Positions 5,069 through 11,933 of a DNA stretch of 13,722 nt are shown here, one piece after another (the stretch's first letter is position 1; the number at the start of each line of letters is the position of its first letter). The position numbers and the translations under genes are program-made. The stretch lies in the NCBI GenBank assembly GCA_018883625.1, contig JAHLFV010000231.1:1-13722 (forward strand), in the 5' to 3' direction. The DNA comes from Candidatus Treponema excrementipullorum. Lineage in GTDB: Bacteria > Spirochaetota > Spirochaetia > Treponematales > Treponemataceae. A model generated the notes under the pieces. The model did not search any database. It worked only from the letters and a program-made list of their open reading frames with translations, and was not told the origin of the DNA.

Positions 5069-8000
5069 TTATTCTTTCCACACCTCTGCCACCATAGGCT
5101 GTTGTTCCAACTCCCGAATAAAATCATCGGTACAAGGCACAGTCAACATGGGATTTGCTTTAATAAGAAAATCTCCTTCAGGTGTATCCATATGAAAATA
5201 TACACATGAAGTACCCGTAGAGCCAAATAAAAAATCACGTAAATGAGAAATCTGGTGTTCTGCGGTAAAAATATCCTCTATTTTTATGTGGATATCCCAG
5301 TGAGTTTTCTTCTTAAGGGTATCAATATTTACAACTTCATCTACCAAGAAACTGACCCCTTCTTCACTTCGGGTTTTATCGATTTTTCCGATAAGGGCAA
5401 CAATAGCATCATCTTGAATTTGGCCGGAAACTGTATCCCATACTTTTGGGAAAAACGTAAGGTCTACCGTGCCGTCAATATCGTCAAGTTTACCAAAAGC
5501 CATTCTGGCACCTTTTTTGGTGGTGATGACCCGAATATCGTGAAGTTGTCCCAAAATGGTGTATTGTTTATCTTCTTGTCCTTGGGAAAGACGGAGTGAA
5601 GATGTTGCTCCTGAATCTTTTATAATATCTTTGTATTTATCCAAGGGATGGCCGGAAACATAACAACCGATATAGTCTTTTTCCAGATTTAAAAGTTCCA
5701 TGTAAGGCATTTCCGGCATGTCTCGGAACTTAAATTCTGCAAATTCCTGCTCTCCCGTATCTTCAAAGAGACTGACTTGTCCAAAACGGCTACTTTCTTT
5801 TTTTGCTTCTGCATAGGTGATGGCGTCTTCCATGTTGGCAATCAATGTGGCTCGGTTAATGCCTAAATTGTCAAAGGCACCGGTTTTAATCAAAACTTCT
5901 ATGGCCTTTTTGTTTACTTCCGACGTATTTACTCTGTCTAAAAAGTCGATAAAACCTTTGTAAGGACCGTTCTTTTTTCTTTCGTTGACGATTGCTTCTG
6001 CTGCGGCATCACCCATTCCCTTGATACCCATAAGACCGAAAACAACCTTGCCGTCTACTACGTCAAAGTATTTATCGGAGTTATTTACATCAGGCGGGGT
6101 GATGGTGAGCCCCATAGAGCGACCTTCGTTTATGTACTGGGGCAGTTTTTCTGCACTGGTAATTTCGTTTGTTAAGTTGGCAGCGATAAATTCTGCCGGG
6201 AAGTTGGCTTTTAAGTATCCCGTTCTGTATGCAACGACAGAGTATGCTGCGGCGTGACTTTTGTTAAATCCGTAACCGGCAAAGGGAACCATAATTTCAA
6301 AGATTTCGTCAGCGTGTTTTGCATCAAAGCCTTTTTTAACCGCTCCTTCTATAAACTTTGATTTTTCCGCTGCCATAACTTCTACTTTTTTCTTACCCAT
6401 GGCACGGCGCAACATATCGGCACCACCCAAACTGTACCCTGCAATTTTTTGGGCAACCTGCATAACCTGTTCCTGATAGACCATAACGCCGTAGGTTTCT
6501 TCTAAAATGTCTTTCAAACAGGGATCCGGATAGGTTATGGTTTCCGGATGGAATTTACCTTCGATGTATTTGGGAATATAGTCCATAGGACCGGGACGAT
6601 ATAGGGCGTTCAAAGCAACCAAGTCTTCCAACCGCTGGGGTTTTGCCTGACGAAGAATTTTTTGCATACCGGGACTTTCAAACTGGAATACTGCTGTTGT
6701 TTGCCCGGCAGAGAATAGTTCAAAGGTTTTTGCATCATCATCGGGAACCTGGTCGGCTCTGAATTTTTCGTAGCCCGGCCGCTTTCTGATAATTTGCTCT
6801 GCGTGTTTTATAAGAGTTAAGGTTTTTAAGCCCAAGTAATCCATTTTAACCAAACCGCAGGGCTCAATAATATCCATAGTATACTGAACCGCCACCTTAC
6901 CGGTTTTGGAATCTTTGTAGACAGGAGCCCAACCGGGGATTTTGGATTTACCGATAACAATACCGGAAGCGTGAGGTCCCGTGTTTCTGTTCATGTCTTC
7001 CATTTTGAAGCACAAATCGAACATTTCCTTGTAACGGGGATCATCCCGGTAGGGAGCTAGCTGTCCGGAACCGGGGATTTTGGGATTTTCTTCAAAGGCA
7101 TCTTTCAGGTGTACCTTGGGACCGTCGGGAACAAGCTTTGTCAGCATGTTTACTTCTGCCAAGGGAATATCAAGAACCCGGCCTACGTCTTTCATAACAG
7201 CTTTTGCTTTTAAGGTGTTAAAGGTTACAATATGGGCAACTTGGGGATCACCGTATTTTCGGCGGGTGTACTCAATAACATCCTGACGGCCTTCGTAACA
7301 GATATCTACGTCAAAGTCCGGCATAGAGATTCGTTCCGGGTTAAGAAAGCGCTCAAAAAGCAAATTGTAGCGGAAAGGATCAATGTCGGTAATGGTCATG
7401 GCATAGGCAACAAGAGAACCGGCACCAGAACCTCGTCCCGGTCCTACGGGAATATCGTTTTGTTTTGCCCAGTTGATAAAATCCCATACGATTAAGAAGT
7501 AGCCGGAAAATCCCATGGTAAAAATGGTGTGAAGCTCATGTTCCGCCCGTTGCCGGATTTCATCGGTAATGACTGGGTAGCGTTTTTCCAGTCCCGTGTA
7601 CACAAGGTGCCGAACATAGTCGTCCTGAGTGGCAAATTCCGGGGGAATTTGGTAAACGGGGAGACATTCTTTCAGCTCTTCCGTTTTGTACTGATGAATG
7701 GTCAAGTCGCACATGTCCGCTATGCGACGGGTATTTTCTATCATCTCCGGGTAATCGGGAAAAAGCTGAGCCATTTCTTCCGGAGACTTCATGTAAAATT
7801 CTGAGCCGTCAAAGCGATGTCTGTTTGGGTCATTAAGAGTTTTTTTTGTACCGATACACATTAAAACGTCTTGTACAATGGCATCTTCTTTTAAGACGTA
7901 GTGAATATCGTTGGTAACGACCATAGGCACATTGAGTTTTTTTGCTACATCAATAAGCATGGGGGCAACTTGCCGTTGGGCAGCAATACCGTGGTCTTGG

Positions 8001-8533
8001 AGCTCTATAAAAAAGTTTTCTTTTCCAAATATTTCCTGATAGTTCAACACAAAGTCTTCAGCTTCCTGCCGTTTGCCTGCCAATAAAAGCTGAGGCAACT
8101 GCCCCGCCAAACAGGCAGAAAGACACACCAAACCGCTACTGTGCTGACGTAATACTTCTTCGTCAATACGAGGCTTGTAGTACATACCGTCGGTAAAAGA
8201 AACAGAGGTCAGATACATAAGATTTCTGTATCCTTCCTGATTTTTTGCAATCAAAATTAAGTGGAAGTATTTACTTCCCAGTCCTGTCCCTTTGTGTTCA
8301 AGGCGACTGCCTTCTGCTACATAGAATTCACAGCCTACCAAGGGTTTTATGCCTTCTTTGTGACATTGCTGCTCAAACCGCAAAGCTCCGAACATATTAC
8401 CGTGGTCGGTAAGGGCTAAGGCTGTCATTCCCAACTCTTTGGCCCGTTTAATAAGATTACCGATTTTTGCAGCACCGTCTAAGAGAGAATAGTCTGAATG
8501 GACATGTAAATGGACAAAATCTTGAACGCTCAT
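5069..8533 (-). CDS. dnaE: DNA polymerase III alpha subunit DnaE
   Basis: Encodes 1154 residues, the normal size of the catalytic subunit of the chromosomal replicase. The N-terminal PHP domain keeps the metal-ligand pattern: H8, H10, H12, TDHGN (D43, H44), E69, H91, C137/C141 region, and TNDIH (D209, H211). The palm has GPGRGSGAGS (364-373), PDFDVD with catalytic D406 and D408, and KMDYLGL with the third aspartate, D565. ALYRPGPMDYIPKYIEGK (643-660) and NKSHAAAYS (757-765) belong to the fingers. QVSLF (919-923) is a good beta-clamp binding motif, and an OB fold follows at about 990-1070. No intein or truncation is visible. It is the first gene of a dnaE-yggT-recG cluster. The ATG has no Shine-Dalgarno, but a -10-like TAAAAT ends 6 nt before it, suggesting a leaderless message. 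Confidence 0.98.
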   Translation of the reverse strand: MSVQDFVHLHVHSDYSLLDGAAKIGNLIKRAKELGMTALALTDHGNMFGALRFEQQCHKEGIKPLVGCEFYVAEGSRLEHKGTGLGSKYFHLILIAKNQEGYRNLMYLTSVSFTDGMYYKPRIDEEVLRQHSSGLVCLSACLAGQLPQLLLAGKRQEAEDFVLNYQEIFGKENFFIELQDHGIAAQRQVAPMLIDVAKKLNVPMVVTNDIHYVLKEDAIVQDVLMCIGTKKTLNDPNRHRFDGSEFYMKSPEEMAQLFPDYPEMIENTRRIADMCDLTIHQYKTEELKECLPVYQIPPEFATQDDYVRHLVYTGLEKRYPVITDEIRQRAEHELHTIFTMGFSGYFLIVWDFINWAKQNDIPVGPGRGSGAGSLVAYAMTITDIDPFRYNLLFERFLNPERISMPDFDVDICYEGRQDVIEYTRRKYGDPQVAHIVTFNTLKAKAVMKDVGRVLDIPLAEVNMLTKLVPDGPKVHLKDAFEENPKIPGSGQLAPYRDDPRYKEMFDLCFKMEDMNRNTGPHASGIVIGKSKIPGWAPVYKDSKTGKVAVQYTMDIIEPCGLVKMDYLGLKTLTLIKHAEQIIRKRPGYEKFRADQVPDDDAKTFELFSAGQTTAVFQFESPGMQKILRQAKPQRLEDLVALNALYRPGPMDYIPKYIEGKFHPETITYPDPCLKDILEETYGVMVYQEQVMQVAQKIAGYSLGGADMLRRAMGKKKVEVMAAEKSKFIEGAVKKGFDAKHADEIFEIMVPFAGYGFNKSHAAAYSVVAYRTGYLKANFPAEFIAANLTNEITSAEKLPQYINEGRSMGLTITPPDVNNSDKYFDVVDGKVVFGLMGIKGMGDAAAEAIVNERKKNGPYKGFIDFLDRVNTSEVNKKAIEVLIKTGAFDNLGINRATLIANMEDAITYAEAKKESSRFGQVSLFEDTGEQEFAEFKFRDMPEMPYMELLNLEKDYIGCYVSGHPLDKYKDIIKDSGATSSLRLSQGQEDKQYTILGQLHDIRVITTKKGARMAFGKLDDIDGTVDLTFFPKVWDTVSGQIQDDAIVALIGKIDKTRSEEGVSFLVDEVVNIDTLKKKTHWDIHIKIEDIFTAEHQISHLRDFLFGSTGTSCVYFHMDTPEGDFLIKANPMLTVPCTDDFIRELEQQPMVAEVWKE

Positions 8534-8539
8534 GACTGT

Positions 8540-8568
8540 ATTTTACAAAAGAATGTTTTCAGATACAA
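8540..8568 (-). promoter_or_regulatory. Candidate dnaE promoter placing +1 on the start codon
   Basis: On the minus strand, TTGTAT (8563-8568) and TAAAAT (8540-8545) are 17 bp apart. The -10 matches 5 of 6 consensus bases and the -35 only 3 of 6. Counting from the -10 puts +1 at 8533, the A of the dnaE ATG. With no ribosome binding site visible, this fits a leaderless transcript; further promoters upstream are not excluded. Confidence 0.45.
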
Positions 8569-8628
8569 GGGTACAACCGCCGGGAAAGCTCAGAATCTTG
8601 GTACCCGGTTCTGCCGGTTACTATGTAG

Positions 8629-8664
8629 ATTGTAAACCTTTTGTATTGTTAAAAGGTTGACAAT
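8629..8664. promoter_or_regulatory. BirA (biotin repressor) operator
   Basis: TTGTAAACC (8630-8638) and GGTTGACAA (8655-8663) form an inverted repeat with a 16-bp spacer, the same half-sites and spacing as the E. coli bio operator except one base in the right arm. Symmetry extends inward to TTGTAAACCTTTT / AAAAGGTTGACAA and outward by one A/T pair. The right arm contains the bioY -35 box, so BirA-biotinyl-AMP binding would block polymerase directly. A BirA with a DNA-binding domain is encoded in this window. Confidence 0.92.
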
Positions 8665-8685
8665 ATACAGATATTTTACTATAAC
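8657..8685 (+). promoter_or_regulatory. Promoter of the bioYMN operon, leaderless geometry
   Basis: TTGACA (8657-8662) and TATAAC (8680-8685) are 17 bp apart, a near-consensus sigma-70 promoter. The predicted +1 is 8692, one base before the bioY ATG at 8693, so the mRNA would have essentially no 5' leader. The -35 box lies inside the BirA operator. Confidence 0.8.
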
Positions 8686-8692
8686 TGAGACT

Positions 8693-9283
8693 ATGAAAAA
8701 TAAGTCCATTGTAAAAAGTGCTTTTATAGCCTTGTTTGCCGCTCTAATTGCCGTGGGAGCTTTTATCCGTATTCCTGTAGGAGTAGTTCCTGTTATTTTA
8801 CAAAATGTTTTGTGTCTTTTGACCGGAAGTCTGTTAGGGGGCTTTATGGGAGGTTTACCGACTGCCCTGTTCCTTGTAACGGGTTTGGTAGGTTTTCCTG
8901 TATATTCCGGGGGAACGGGAGGATTTGCCTCCTGGATGGGTCCTACCGGCGGCTTTTTGTTGGGATTCTTTTTAGGTGCCTTAACCACCTCTCTGATTGC
9001 AGGGAAGCCTACACCGGAAGAAAAACTCACTTGGAAAACAGTGTTACGGATAAGTCTTGCTTTTGTGGCGGGCATGGTGGTTTTGTATGTTCCCGGTATT
9101 GCCTGGTTTTCTTACTGGGCAGTTCAAGGCGGTTCTGTACCGGAAGGTTCTTCCGTTATCAAGTACGCTATGACAGCCTGTGTTATTCCGTTTATTCCCG
9201 GGGATATTGTAAAAATCATTGTGTCGATACCTATTGCCTTAAAAGTACGTCCCATAGTGGCTTTATACTTAGGAAAACAGTAA
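8693..9283 (+). CDS. bioY: BioY, biotin-binding S component of an ECF transporter
   Basis: Encodes 196 residues, typical of BioY. It is an inner-membrane protein with about six transmembrane helices that captures biotin outside and works with an energising module. The start MKNKSIVKSAF is followed by the family segment ALIAVGAFIRIPVG (17-30). The BioY core runs GLVGFPVYSGGTGG to GPTGGFLLGF (65-92), and IPFIPGDIVKIIV (165-177) is the C-terminal signature. The start codon was chosen at ATG 8693 because homologous BioY proteins begin there; the in-frame TTG at 8657 is the -35 box. No Shine-Dalgarno precedes it, consistent with a leaderless message. It heads bioY-bioM-bioN under a BirA operator, so expression should fall when biotin is plentiful. 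Confidence 0.95.
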   Translation: MKNKSIVKSAFIALFAALIAVGAFIRIPVGVVPVILQNVLCLLTGSLLGGFMGGLPTALFLVTGLVGFPVYSGGTGGFASWMGPTGGFLLGFFLGALTTSLIAGKPTPEEKLTWKTVLRISLAFVAGMVVLYVPGIAWFSYWAVQGGSVPEGSSVIKYAMTACVIPFIPGDIVKIIVSIPIALKVRPIVALYLGKQ

Positions 9284-9312
9284 TTGCAGAATACTGTCCC
9301 ACAGAATTGCTT

Positions 9313-10032
9313 ATGCCTATGATTACCTTAAAAAATATATGTAAAACTTTTTATACCGGTAGCGGTACAAAAGAAGCCTTAAAAAACATTTCTATGGAAA
9401 TCAATGCCGGTGACTTGGTGGTTATCGGGGGAGAAAACGGCAGCGGAAAAAGCGTGTTGATGTCCGTTATTGCCGGTTTGGAAGAAGCAGACAGGGGTAC
9501 GCTTACCTGTACAAGTCGGGTAGGGCTGGTATTCCAAGAAGCAGACACCCAAATACTGGGAGAAACCGTAGAAGAAGACGTGGCCTATGGACCTAAGAAT
9601 TTGGGAATGAGCAAAACGGCCGTACGAGAGACTGTTGCAAAGGCGTTAAATACCGTGGGACTTCAAGAAAAAGCCCGCTACCCGGCCAGATTTTTATCCG
9701 GGGGAGAAAAACGGAGACTGGCAGTAGCCTGTATGATAGCCATGGATTTTCCGGTAATCATATTTGACGAGCCCTATGCCAATTTAGACTTTGGAGGAGT
9801 AAAACAAGTCAATGCCCTCATACAAGAACTAAAAAGCCAGGGCAAAACCATAGTGATTTTGACCCATGAAACAGAAAAATGCCTTGGTTTGGCAAACCGC
9901 TTTATAGTACTGTTCCGGGGAGAAAAAGTCTTTGACGGTACACCGGAAGAAAGCTTACAAACTAACGTGGAACAGTGGAATATCCGCAATCCCTTAGTAT
10001 CGTATACTACCCTTAAAGATTTAGTGTGGTAA
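9313..10032 (+). CDS. bioM: BioM/EcfA, energy-coupling ABC ATPase of the biotin ECF transporter
   Basis: Encodes 239 residues, a normal ECF ATPase length. It hydrolyses ATP at the cytoplasmic face to drive biotin release through BioN and BioY. Visible motifs are Walker A GGENGSGKS (39-47), Q-loop VFQEADTQILGETVEEDVA with Q75, ABC signature LSGGEKRRLAVA (128-139), Walker B VIIFDEPYANLD (148-159) and H-loop LTHE with H185. The Q-loop continuation (ETVEEDVAYGPKN) is typical of cobalt/ECF-type ATPases rather than ordinary importers. The start is uncertain between ATG 9313 and ATG 9319 (MITLKN, the usual beginning of the family). Neither has a clear Shine-Dalgarno, and a longer in-frame upstream stretch only overlaps bioY. 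Only one ATPase gene is present, so it should act as a homodimer. Confidence 0.93.
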   Translation: MPMITLKNICKTFYTGSGTKEALKNISMEINAGDLVVIGGENGSGKSVLMSVIAGLEEADRGTLTCTSRVGLVFQEADTQILGETVEEDVAYGPKNLGMSKTAVRETVAKALNTVGLQEKARYPARFLSGGEKRRLAVACMIAMDFPVIIFDEPYANLDFGGVKQVNALIQELKSQGKTIVILTHETEKCLGLANRFIVLFRGEKVFDGTPEESLQTNVEQWNIRNPLVSYTTLKDLVW

Positions 10033-10047
10033 CAGGAGTGGCATAGT

Positions 10048-10692
10048 ATGGGTAACAGTACATATTCAGCCTTTGCGTATAAAGCCGGTTCTTCTTGGGT
10101 ACATGGCTGTCCCCCGTGGATAAAAATCCTTATGGTTCCCACCTTGAACATAGCCGTGTTTTTACTGCCTGTTTGGGTAGGAATAACTTGTGTTGTGTTG
10201 CAATTTCTCCTGGCTCTTTCCTTAAAGTTTTCCTTGCAAGAACTGTACAAAGACGTATCCTTTGTCTTGTATTACGGCTTTTTACTGATACTGGTACAGG
10301 CCTTGGCATTTCTTTTTGAAGGCAATATTGAAAACTGGAGAGTATGGCTTATAAGTCAAAAAGAAACAGGAGTATTGCTGATAAAACTTGTCTGCGTTAT
10401 GCAAAGCGTATCCATTATGTTTAAAACGTCCACCTCGTTGGAACTGCGGGAAGGCATAGGAACCATCGAATCAAAACTTACGGGAAAATACACCTTTACT
10501 GACAGTATAAGTATGTTTATCAGTTTTATTCCCATGATTGCAAAAAACTGGCAGCAAGCCCAAAGAGCTTGGATTGCCCGGGGGGGCAAAAAAAACATAC
10601 GTATGATAAAAACCCTGTTGCCGGTACTCTTTTTTGTAGGAATGAAAAGTGCCTATAACAAAGCACGGGCTGTAGCCATACGAAAATCCTAA
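10048..10692 (+). CDS. bioN: BioN/EcfT, transmembrane coupling component of the biotin ECF transporter
   Basis: Encodes 214 residues with several hydrophobic segments in the first 125 (about 25-60, 70-92 and 107-125). A cytoplasmic helical region follows, in which RAWIARGGKKN (about 173-183) carries the A-R-G motif that docks EcfT onto the ATPase dimer. It is somewhat shorter than many EcfT proteins (about 250), as is common for BioN. AGGAG (10034-10038) sits 9 nt before the ATG and 15 nt separate it from bioM, so it is the last gene of bioY-bioM-bioN. Its function as the biotin-specific T component rests on this context and on the BirA operator upstream. It converges on birA with only 8 bp between stop codons, and no clear terminator is visible there. 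Confidence 0.9.
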   Translation: MGNSTYSAFAYKAGSSWVHGCPPWIKILMVPTLNIAVFLLPVWVGITCVVLQFLLALSLKFSLQELYKDVSFVLYYGFLLILVQALAFLFEGNIENWRVWLISQKETGVLLIKLVCVMQSVSIMFKTSTSLELREGIGTIESKLTGKYTFTDSISMFISFIPMIAKNWQQAQRAWIARGGKKNIRMIKTLLPVLFFVGMKSAYNKARAVAIRKS

Positions 10693-10700
10693 AATCAGCC

Positions 10701-11804
10701 TTATACCAATTGAGACGAGGTAATAGATACCTCTCCGGAAGACAATGTTTTATAACTACCGTCCGCCAGTTCCACCACCAAATTGGCGTGTTGGTCAATA
10801 TCCCGTACCAAAGCACTGTAAGCCGTCGCTTCATCTCCGATAACGGGATACACGGTAAGTTGTTTTCCTATCAAAAAGGAGCGACGTTTATATTCTTCCA
10901 TAACGGTGGCGGAATCTTCCGTAAGAATTTGCAATGTGTTCCCTGCAATTTCTGCCGCCAAAGCACACCGATCCACCTTGGTACCGGAACTGTGGGCTAA
11001 AGAAGTGACAACGTGTTGCACTTCTTGGGGAAAAGCTTCAGGATTATCTTCTATATTGACACCAATACCGATAATTGCCGTTTCTATAATGCCTGTTTCA
11101 AAGTTGGTAAATCCTTCCGTTAAAATACCACCGGCTTTTTTGCCCTGAATAAAAATATCGTTAATCCATTTAATAGCAGGCTCTACACCGCACAGTTTTT
11201 GTATGGCACGGCACACCGCCACTGCGGAAAAGGCAGTAATTTGAGCCGGCTCACGTATACCGGAGTCCGGGCTGTAAATAACAGACAGATAAATCCCCGT
11301 TTTTTCCGGGGAATAAAAGACCCGCCCCATACGTCCCCGACCGGCAGTCTGTTTTTCTGCCACGATTATGGCACGATGATAGGGTTTTGAGCCGGAATTT
11401 CCCTCTTCATTGTTTGAAGAGGCGTCGTCTTGGGAAAGTCCCCTTGAAGAAAGAGCACTTTGAGGATTGTGCGGGGCACTTCCGGAGCCGGCTAACAGTT
11501 GCTTTGCATAGGTGTTGGTAGAATCGATTTCTTTAAAACATTCGATGTGACTGTCTTTGAACCGGGGAAACTCCCGGGTAAAATACGTACAAAACAATTC
11601 CTTGGTAAATACATCGGTGGCGTCTTTTAATACATAACCGCCGTTGGTACTGCCTTCTATAGAGTACCCCTGATTCCGCAAAGCTGTAATAGCCTTCCAT
11701 ACCGCAGCCCGACTTACACCGCACTGCCGTGCCAAGGCTTCGCCGGAAATAACCTGTTCTTTGCTGTCCGTCAAAAGAGTCAACACTTTGTCTTTTGTTG
11801 CCAT
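10701..11804 (-). CDS. birA: Bifunctional biotin-protein ligase and biotin operon repressor BirA
   Basis: Encodes 367 residues, longer than the 320 of E. coli BirA. The N-terminal winged helix-turn-helix (about 5-60, SGEALARQCGVSRAAVWKAI) makes it a DNA-binding class II ligase. The catalytic domain has DSTNTYAK (94-101), GRGRMG (155-160) in the biotinyl-AMP loop, KWINDI (212-217), GGILTE (225-230) and GIGVN (246-250), then a small SH3-like C-terminal domain (about 310-362). It activates biotin with ATP and transfers it to carboxylase carrier domains; with its product bound it represses bio genes. An insertion rich in Ser, Asn, Gly and Gln (about 104-143) separates DSTN from the biotin loop. 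No Shine-Dalgarno precedes the ATG. A perfect BirA operator lies upstream of bioY, its obvious target. Confidence 0.96.
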   Translation of the reverse strand: MATKDKVLTLLTDSKEQVISGEALARQCGVSRAAVWKAITALRNQGYSIEGSTNGGYVLKDATDVFTKELFCTYFTREFPRFKDSHIECFKEIDSTNTYAKQLLAGSGSAPHNPQSALSSRGLSQDDASSNNEEGNSGSKPYHRAIIVAEKQTAGRGRMGRVFYSPEKTGIYLSVIYSPDSGIREPAQITAFSAVAVCRAIQKLCGVEPAIKWINDIFIQGKKAGGILTEGFTNFETGIIETAIIGIGVNIEDNPEAFPQEVQHVVTSLAHSSGTKVDRCALAAEIAGNTLQILTEDSATVMEEYKRRSFLIGKQLTVYPVIGDEATAYSALVRDIDQHANLVVELADGSYKTLSSGEVSITSSQLV

Positions 11805-11810
11805 AGAGTA

Positions 11811-11839
11811 AAAATACCGTATTCTACGGGAAAAATAAA
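11811..11839 (-). promoter_or_regulatory. Possible birA promoter with a palindromic site
   Basis: On the minus strand TATTTT (11811-11816) ends 6 nt before the birA ATG, with a poor -35 candidate TTTATT (11834-11839) 17 bp upstream. An alternative -10, TAGAAT (11821-11826), would give a leader of roughly 10 nt. A perfect 13-bp palindrome CCGTA-GAA-TACGG (11817-11829) lies within this promoter and may be an operator. The promoter call is weak; the palindrome is seen directly. Confidence 0.35.
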
Positions 11840-11857
11840 GAGAGGCGCAACACTGTT

Positions 11858-11933
11858 TATCGGCAATATTTGTGGAAGAAAAATAAGGGAAAATAGCTTT
11901 ATATTTTGCCGATATAGTGGTAGTATATTGCCA
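11858..11933. repeat. Three copies of an ATATTGCC-like motif at the fic promoter
   Basis: AATATTGCCG is present on the minus strand at 11861-11870. TATTTTGCCG is on the plus strand at 11902-11911, and TATATTGCCA at 11924-11933 runs into the fic ATG. The first two also form a perfect 9-bp inverted repeat (TATCGGCAA 11858-11866 / TTGCCGATA 11906-11914), and the two plus-strand copies are 22 bp apart, about two helical turns. They may be operators for the Fic protein's own helix-turn-helix domain or another regulator. Confidence 0.4.
11898..11926 (+). promoter_or_regulatory. Possible fic promoter, leaderless geometry
   Basis: TTTATA (11898-11903) and TAGTAT (11921-11926) are 17 bp apart, each matching 4 of 6 consensus bases. 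The -10 ends 6 nt before the ATG at 11933, so +1 would fall on the start codon. It is weak taken alone; the same geometry at other genes in the window adds support. Confidence 0.35.

Noticed and set aside
8657..8692. TTG at 8657 as the bioY start, adding 12 residues
   Set aside because: These bases are the -35 TTGACA and the right arm of the BirA operator; BioY proteins start at the ATG 8693 equivalent.
8590..9075. Open frame on the minus strand opposite bioY
   Set aside because: Its Pro- and Lys-rich translation is the typical shadow of a Gly-rich membrane protein, and it is antisense to a well-supported gene.
8812..9312. Long upstream extension of the bioM reading frame overlapping bioY
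   Set aside because: The translated extension is Cys- and Arg-rich with no family resemblance and runs out of frame through the conserved bioY gene.
10526..10834. Minus-strand frame spanning the bioN and birA ends
   Set aside because: It overlaps two well-supported genes in the wrong frames and shows no recognisable domain.
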